Shown here piece after piece: positions 57,240 to 64,000 of a DNA stretch of 64,000 nt. The stretch is from contig JASWJB010000058.1 in assembly GCA_032433595.1 (NCBI GenBank), forward strand, positions 105,207 through 169,206. Reading direction: 5' to 3'. This stretch comes from Conoideocrella luteorostrata. Lineage: Eukaryota; Ascomycota; Sordariomycetes; Hypocreales; Clavicipitaceae. Numbering within the stretch: the first letter of the stretch is position 1; each line of letters begins with the position of its first letter. The translations under genes and the position numbers were made by a program. Under the pieces are notes generated by a model, which was not told the DNA's origin, did not search any database, and worked only from the letters and a program-made list of their open reading frames with translations.

Positions 57240-60200
57240 TTCGAGTATGTTCTCGTCTTACAGATACAGTTCTCTTTTCTACAGAAAAAATTGCAGGTGG
57301 TGGCTATGCTCCCAGGCATGCTAGTGCCACGAAAACGTATGACACGCATTCCACTAATACTCAACGTCTGAGACTAAGCGTTGACAGCAAACGGCTGCAG
57401 AAACGAGCTAATATAATTCAGTGAAGCCTTTGTCTAGATAGATTAATTGCATTCCAGACTGTCTATCTGAATACTGTACGGTAATCGTTGCCCATTCGAT
57501 CTGTTTGACTGTACACACATGCCTGCGGAAACTCGCCGTTAACGGTTGGACTTAGCTAAGTGGCCTTTTTATTTTGTTCGTCATGCGATGACCTCACAAA
57601 CCGGGTATTTCTTGTGCAAGGATTGACGTAGTACATACCTTCCATAAGTTAAACCGAGCGTTTTGACCCGAACATAGCATCTATTGTTACAAGCGCCTAA
57701 ACCTTATTCTACGCCCAATTTCACGCATTTAATGCCACCGCTTTCTGGCTTTGAGAAGTATGTAAGTGCTTTACCCATTTCTATTCCTGTCTAGATACGG
57801 AGTAGTAGTATTCATGGAGAAGACAAAAACGTCCCCATTTATAACTATAAAATAACGTTACCATGAACGGTGCCGACGGAAGAGCAAAGCTTGTTGCAAG
57901 TTCTTTGGAATGCTCAATGAAATCCAACAAATATACTTGGGTAATTGCTCTCTACCGTCAAGTGGGCCTGTTGAGGCTGGGTTGGGCTGATTGCCGGGAG
58001 TGGCTGGTCGTACGTAGCGATAATTCAACGTGCAGCATGAGCATGAGCGCTACTGAAAAGAGGCCATTTATAATTACATAAGCACTGCAGATCCACGAGG
58101 CAAGAATGTGTTCTCATCGGCTGCCACCAAAGACACATGAAAGCAGCATGGGGCTGTACTGTGCCTTATAATAGAAAAATAACATCATAGCTACTTCCAA
58201 TGTGAAATAAATTCATACTGACCAAGCATAATTCTTTTTGCTTTCCAATATTCGAGCATCACCAAAACGTGACATACTTACTGTGTAACTCTCAGCCTTT
58301 ACGGGACAACGCCTCAGACGCATCTCGTCGAGCCCTCAACTTGTATCTGAATATGTTTTCTCATATGAGAGTTAAACGAATTGGTTGGTATTCGAGTCTT
58401 CCGCTATGAGAACCTGCGCCAAATAAAATAAATAGAGCTGTAGTGGAAAGAGTTAGCCGGCAGGTATAGGGTTTTGCATGTGTGGGTTATTTAGTGTATT
58501 TAACTATGTTATCTTCACTAATCTTTCGCTGCTAATAAGTGAATACCTCACACATCAAGAAGTTAAATTAGATCTGCTGAGATCAGGGGCCTCTTAAGCT
58601 CTATAAGCTTCCTTTCTCCTCCCCTATTTGTTTTCCATATACTCACTTGAACTATTACAGTTATCTTAAGTTAATTAAGTATTCGAAAACAATGCCGATT
58701 ATTCTCTTCTTATAATCTGCACGCCTTAAACCTTGTTTGAGCTTACACATTAAACGCTGAATCTACTAGTAAACTTAGGTCCCAAGATAAATACGTAGGA
58801 TAGTGGCGTCCGGCGCATCTCAGCACCGTAGGATGCCGAGGTCTCTACAGAAACACCCAATATTCACAAAACAACCTAGTTACTAACCGGAATTCAATTA
58901 TAACAAGAGCATAACTCTTCGTCAACTGGTGAAAAGGTACGGTCAATTCCCCCGCCATAATAAGCACCGAAGCTGCTTACATTGGGACAAACTGCGTAGA
59001 CTTAATGGAGATTTACTACTCTCTAGCAGACTTTTAAGGCCTTCCTTCTCCGTACTGCGATCATAATCCCCCTTCTACAAAATAGAACGCTAGCACACGC
59101 TACATCGTAAGGACGCCTGTGCATCTCATAGCGTTAAAATCATTTATTCTTGCATATCACACCGGATTTCCTACCTTCAATGGAAGAGTACTTCGGGGTA
59201 TGCGAATTGGCTCAAGAGCGCGATTGCTACCGTTCGTCTACTCGATGTGCTCATGTTGTTGCTGTTATACTCGGCTGTTTGCGGCAGGCGATGCTGCTCG
59301 AAAACGCGCTATGCTGCTCTATCGCGCACCCCACACCTTGCCATTAAGTTTTTGGGGCGTATCACTTATTGCAAAGAGAATGTGACCAGAAGGGCGTGAA
59401 GTGTTCAGTATTTAAAAAAAGGGGAGCCACTGCACCCCAATGCCGTTGCCCCCTCAAAATGTTGCCATGCAATCCATTCTTTCATAAACCCGCGCAAGTC
59501 TCTCATCCTCACGACTCAAACTGTCCAATTATAAGGGCCACAATCAATTTACGAATCCCATTTCACAGTCTCGCTTATTCTTCCGACTTTCCCGACGCAT
59601 CAAGATATCAGTCGACATGAGGGACTCATACGTCAGAATTTACAAATCAGCGTCCTGGACTGTAGTTGACTGGGCTTTCATTTCTGCGTTGCCTATAAGC
59701 TTGGAACTCAAAGTATCTTTGTCTACTATTTTATTGTTGATGAACATTTTTTTCCATTTCTTTTAATGAAAATGCACTATTTGCTACTACAAATCTACGA
59801 GTTGCGGCTGCATGATCAGTATCCAAAACGCCGAGAAAAAGTTTCAAGTACCGTGTAATTTTCACACGGAAAGGTCAATGGTTTACAAGAAACAGCCAAT
59901 GCACAGGCACACTGATGTTTTACCTGACACGTTCAAAAACAATTTGCATATTCCATTATGGAAGAAGAGGACAATTGCAGTACAATTCTCTTGAAACAAA
60001 GAGTGAAGGTATACGCAATCATAGACAGAATAGTAATATATTGCCAATCGATTAATAAAAGCTGATGAATTTCGCTTTGTTAATTATTAGTTTCTAATTA
60101 AACAATTGATCATCCCACGATACCTACAAATCCACTAAATGGTTGAAGTACTAGCATGACATTATTCTCGTTCCCTATAGCACAAACCAAGCAAGCATAC

Positions 60201-62812
60201 ACTTCTCCCACAGTGAGAAAAGTGTCAAGGCGGACGCCCACTAAATAAAACTTCGATAGTTGACTATGGCTCAATTGACAACCCACAATAGGTCTGTGTG
60301 TCATTTTCTTTCTCGAGACTTCTATAAAGCAAGCAAAACCTAAATGGACGTTTGATGACCTTGAAGTGAAGTCCAAGACAGCTTGTGTAGCTCTGTAGCC
60401 AGTGCTAGACCTCAAGACGTCCAAAGAGTAACTCAAAACTGCCTCTTGATGCTCTCTATCACCGGGACTCTCTGTATTTCATCCCATCCATACTTCATGG
60501 TTACTATATAGGGTATTTGCGTCTATATATTGTAGCGGGAACTCGTCTCTCTAGAACTTACTTCAGTATTCTATTTATTCACTTTGGCAACAATGCCTTA
60601 CTTAGTCAAGCTGTAGCGTCGTCATGCACAGGAAGGTGAATTACTATTACCAGAATCTAGAACAATTTAGATCCAAAAGCTTCAAAAACTAAGTATCCGC
60701 CTACCAAGGCGAGGCAGTAGCAATTCTCGTTACGGAATATGATATTCCTGTATTCCCGTTCCCGCTGTCCCCTCACAGTCAAGAAACAGTCTGTTCAGCG
60801 ATCCAAGCTTGTTGTCAGCATTCCCAATCACAAAGGCTGCTAAAGAGACCCATCGATGCCTTTACGTTAAGGCAGCGGCTTAATTTGCAAAGCAGCAATA
60901 TACCGAGAGCCGTCGTCTAGAGCCGGGAATCTATTTAATAGATATCACAAGGTGATATTATCTAGCGCCACAACACAGCCAACCAGGGTTACAAGCACTG
61001 CGCAGTCTTTTGGTTTGGTTAGGACTATATAGAGATGGTCAAGTTCCAATGATCCAATGACCCAACGTCATCAACATAAGTCACTAGTCTCTACCAGATA
61101 TATATCTCAAGAGACGCCATCATATCATCGGGTCCATCAATCGACCAACATCGAACGGCAGTCACAGAGAAAAGATCTAGCTCTCATAATATCAGGGCCG
61201 ACACGACCAAAGTTGCGGCACCCTACAAAGACAAACCTCAAGAAATACAAACGGTCTGTATCACTCCTTCACCAACGGACTGCCTTCGCCTGCTACTTAC
61301 AGCCGTGTTTATCTACAGTATCCTCGACCGATGATTTTGACGGAAAAGTCGGAACTTTACGTTAAAGGGGCTAGTGATAATAGTAGAAGTTCTATATTTG
61401 ACAGTAACTAGAGCTTGGACAACGTAGCTACCTCACTGCTCGCAACCGACTTGGTACTTGAGGACCACCCACAACTTTGGGTAGTAACCAACCTTCTGTC
61501 GAGGGCCTGCAATCCTTGCCTCAAGCAGGACTCCATTCCAGCGTGAAGTAGGTATGAGCTTCAGACGTCTGTGCACCGCTCCAGCCCCGGCCGAGACACC
61601 AATTGGATAAATTCTTAAGGTTTACACTAAATTATTTGAGCCATCGGTCCTGTTTCATTGTGTTAAATAGTGTCTTAAAGCAAATGGAAGCAACGCTACT
61701 AGCGCCACCCCCCATTCAAGGGACAATTAGGACATCAAGATCTTGATTCTATGTACACTAAGACTCGAAATCGAGATTCCTTATGAGCTGATACAAGTCG
61801 TGCTGTTAATCGCCAAGGGAGTTCGCTAATCTCTATTTTAGTTATTGTAAACACAGTTATCACTCAGCAGCTTACGTAGAGTGATGTAAGACTACTCAAT
61901 CCAAGGAAATAGCAAGGTTCTTGCCGCCTGACAGGCTCCATGGAACGAAAATGTAAGCAACATTGAACGAACCAAGTGTCGGTTACACCGCCATCCTCAA
62001 TAAAGCCTTCAGGCATCGACCGATACTACTTACTTACTACGACAATGTCTTTGAAAATGATGGGGTAGTGTTGTATGCTATTGAGGGGGGCAATTTATGG
62101 CAAGAAGGGAGAGCAGTGGGATGCGAGAGCTTAATCATGTGTAGCTAACAGACGAGAAATATACCCCGTACACTCTTCTTGTAGAACCAATTTGCTCCAT
62201 AACAGCTGCCGATGTTGGTGCCTATCAGCGGCATCCACTTCCTGTTGTTACTGTGAAAACTCTGTGATCCATTGTGTCATGCTGTGACACAATTGCAAGC
62301 AAATCCTGAAACGTCTCAGAGATAACGTAGGTAGACCAGTGGTGAGATTGAATGCGTTGGAGCGCGGATTCATGTGGACGCTTGACAATGAGAATGGAAC
62401 ATGATATGTAGGGCGAGAGCGAAGGGATTTCGGATGCAGTCTAAGCTGGCTAGTTTCCTCGGGAATTATCCAATTAAAATCCAAGCTATGGTAAGTTCTT
62501 GGCAGCCACCAACGTTTCTCATACCACGCAACAGTCAACCAACACCATAGTTAATTAGCAGGTCTCCGCGGAGGAATCGCTCCGCACAGGACCAATGCTT
62601 GAAGACTACTCCGTAACTAAGGGGGCGGCTCGTAACTAGACCAAAGCGGGACCGTCGGATAAATACTTTCGAAGCCCTGGACAAAGGTTGATCCTACTCC
62701 GCCTCGGGCCGCCTGCAAGTGACGTGTTGAGTCGTATTGTAGACAATGGGCCTAGTGGTACGCAAGGGATCGGCAGATAGATCCGGGTGAAGCAGCTCTG
62801 CATAGGCACCCC

Positions 62813-62884
62813 GGGGGAGACAATTTACGTGGCCCTTGAAGGCTACACCAACCACGCTGGAAAGGGTGGCGTAATTTGTCCCCC
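62813..62884. repeat. 72-bp quasi-palindromic unit, copy A
   Basis: It begins GGGGGAGACAATTTACG and ends CGTAATTTGTCCCC, so its ends are inverted repeats of about 15 nt. A second 72-bp unit lies exactly 268 bp downstream. Flanking similarity (TGCATAG before; CATGGTA, CTTCG and GATCT after) shows that the duplicated segment is larger than the unit. Confidence 0.65.
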
Positions 62885-63080
62885 GCATGGTACCCTTCGC
62901 CGATCTTGCGTACGGAGTGTACGGGAATGACTAATAGTTGTCTCAATCAAAAAAAGTGAGTCCACGATGCGCAGCATCCCCACTTTTCCACCACCTACAG
63001 CCAATCCCTTCGGGCAAAGTGCAACCTTCCTCCCGCCCCATCCACACCACAGCCCATGGCACCATGGTTGCATAGTGGGC

Positions 63081-63152
63081 GGGGGACAAATTACGTGACC
63101 CCTTTGCAGCGTGGTTTGGCCACATGTGAAGCGTCGGCGTAATTTGTCTCCC
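63081..63152. repeat. 72-bp quasi-palindromic unit, copy B
   Basis: It begins GGGGGACAAATTACG and ends CGTAATTTGTCTCCC. Its internal part (CTTTGCAGCGTGGTT) aligns best with the reverse complement of copy A, while the flanks align directly, so the pair has both direct and inverted character. Confidence 0.65.
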
Positions 63153-63310
63153 GTCTCCATGGTAAAACACCTTCGATCTGCATGCTCCGTTCTGGCCACA
63201 GCTGCTGTCTCAAGATAGTACAGCGGCCACACGGCTTACTTGCATTGCCCAGAAACGAAAATCTCTTAATAGTGGAGATTCAAGAAGCCATTGCCAAAGT
63301 TGCACGTGCC

Positions 63311-63332
63311 CAAAGGCGGTCGACCGCCTTTG
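63311..63332. repeat. 22-bp perfect palindrome
   Basis: The half-site CAAAGGCGGTC is followed immediately by its exact reverse complement, GACCGCCTTTG, with no loop. It contains a SalI-type GTCGAC centre. Confidence 0.9.
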
Positions 63333-64000
63333 AGACCATAGATACCTCGGTAACTGAGTCGATGGAGAAGGCGTGCAGAAGGAAATGTGAGCGGTCATAA
63401 TCGCTCTGGAAAACAGTGGTTCTTCTAGTTCTTTTAGGCAGTTTAAATTGTCGCCGCAGGGGAATGTCGGTGCGGCGCGAGTGTAGGCCGATCAAATATG
63501 GAGTCCTCCATAGCTACTCGGTCGGCAGTACTCCGTAGATAATCGGACCGTGTATTTATGTGGTGGCTTCCCGCGTTAAGATGCGAGGCAGCTCCTCCCA
63601 ACTTTCGCTCCATTACGGTGTACAATCAAGGGCCTGACGTGGGGGTAAGTTTACTCTTCAGTTACGGTGTCTTGCAATTTTTTGTTGGTTTATTTTCGCT
63701 GCGTCGTCCAACAAGAGAGGGGTAAATTGCCACCTTGTCCAGCCTTCTTTCTGTCCGGCGCATGATTGGGTGGTTGGATGGAGCAAGTCTCAGACTAAGA
63801 CAGCACCAAAGTCTGAATTGTAAAACATCATGCAGAGTATGCTCTCCTCTGCAGCACCAAGACTTGTCCGACGAGCCGTGGCGCCAATGACTGACAATAA
63901 TATCATGTCTCGTGTCATCGATTGCGACGTGCGCCAATTTTTCTTTTCATATTGTCGGGAATCACCAAATCAGCGCTGCTGTTCGTTGCTAATTGGATTT

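Larger units (their letters stand above)
57240..64000. other. Long gene-poor region with repeat relics
   Basis: About 6.8 kb. No frame has family resemblance or splice support; the longest (129 codons, near 62.8-63.2 kb) lies over the repeat units. Composition varies from AT-rich (58-60.7 kb) to moderate (62.6-63.6 kb). Two 72-bp quasi-palindromic units and a 22-bp perfect palindrome lie between 62.8 and 63.34 kb. It is probably transposon-derived sequence. Confidence 0.55.

Noticed and set aside
1..64000. CRISPR arrays, tRNA and rRNA genes
   Set aside because: No regularly spaced direct repeats of CRISPR type were seen, and no intact A-box/B-box pair or rRNA-like stretch was noticed by eye. 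A tRNAscan run would be decisive for tRNAs.

Overview
The window looks like nuclear DNA of a filamentous ascomycete (Pezizomycotina). The evidence is short 50-100 bp GT-AG introns, class I hydrophobins, a GtaA-type glutaminase, a UstYa/DUF3328 protein, a class III GH18 chitinase, an Rds1-like ferritin-fold secreted protein, and gene islands separated by AT-rich deserts. The deserts hold decayed inverted repeats whose arms differ by transitions only, as repeat-induced point mutation (RIP) would produce. I cannot name the genus. Gene models were built by hand from splice consensus and protein-family continuity. Exon coordinates are in the evidence text.

Layout. At 2.0-3.8 kb is a single-pass membrane protein whose N-terminal module recurs in a second gene at 39.9-40.7 kb. 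At 4.9-6.9 kb a UstYa-like oxidase and a small secreted protein with a KR site are divergently transcribed. At 8.6-9.7 kb is a single-pass membrane protein with a coiled coil. At 11.0-14.0 kb is a large conserved DUF8004-type protein. At 15.8-18.2 kb is a five-exon glutaminase A. A 5.4 kb desert (18.2-23.6 kb) holds a MITE-like element. At 23.6-26.3 kb are an Rds1-like secreted protein and a trypsin-like protease. At 28.4-36 kb are two hydrophobins, a small secreted protein and a Kre9/Knh1-like GPI protein. At 41-42.2 kb is a Cln/Pcl-like cyclin. At 44.8-46.1 kb is the chitinase, and at 47.7-48.9 kb a two-finger C2H2 regulator. At 50.3-51.8 kb is a mucin-hydrophobin chimera, at 54.3-56.0 kb an SH3 membrane protein and at 56.6-57.1 kb another hydrophobin. 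From 57.1 kb to the end I see no convincing gene, only decayed repeats.

How the genes fit together. Most products are predicted to be secreted or at the cell surface: four hydrophobins, protease, chitinase, glutaminase, GPI wall protein, small secreted proteins and single-pass membrane proteins. The window reads as a surface/secretome neighbourhood. Three hydrophobins share identical cysteine spacing and the same 65-nt and 39-nt terminal exons, so they are local duplicates. One acquired a long Ser/Thr repeat domain, and the fourth is strongly divergent. The most unusual items are the mucin-hydrophobin chimera, the UstYa/KR-peptide pair (which might be a minimal RiPP locus, although the peptide lacks the aromatic residues such cores usually carry), and a 45-nt palindrome found at two distant sites.
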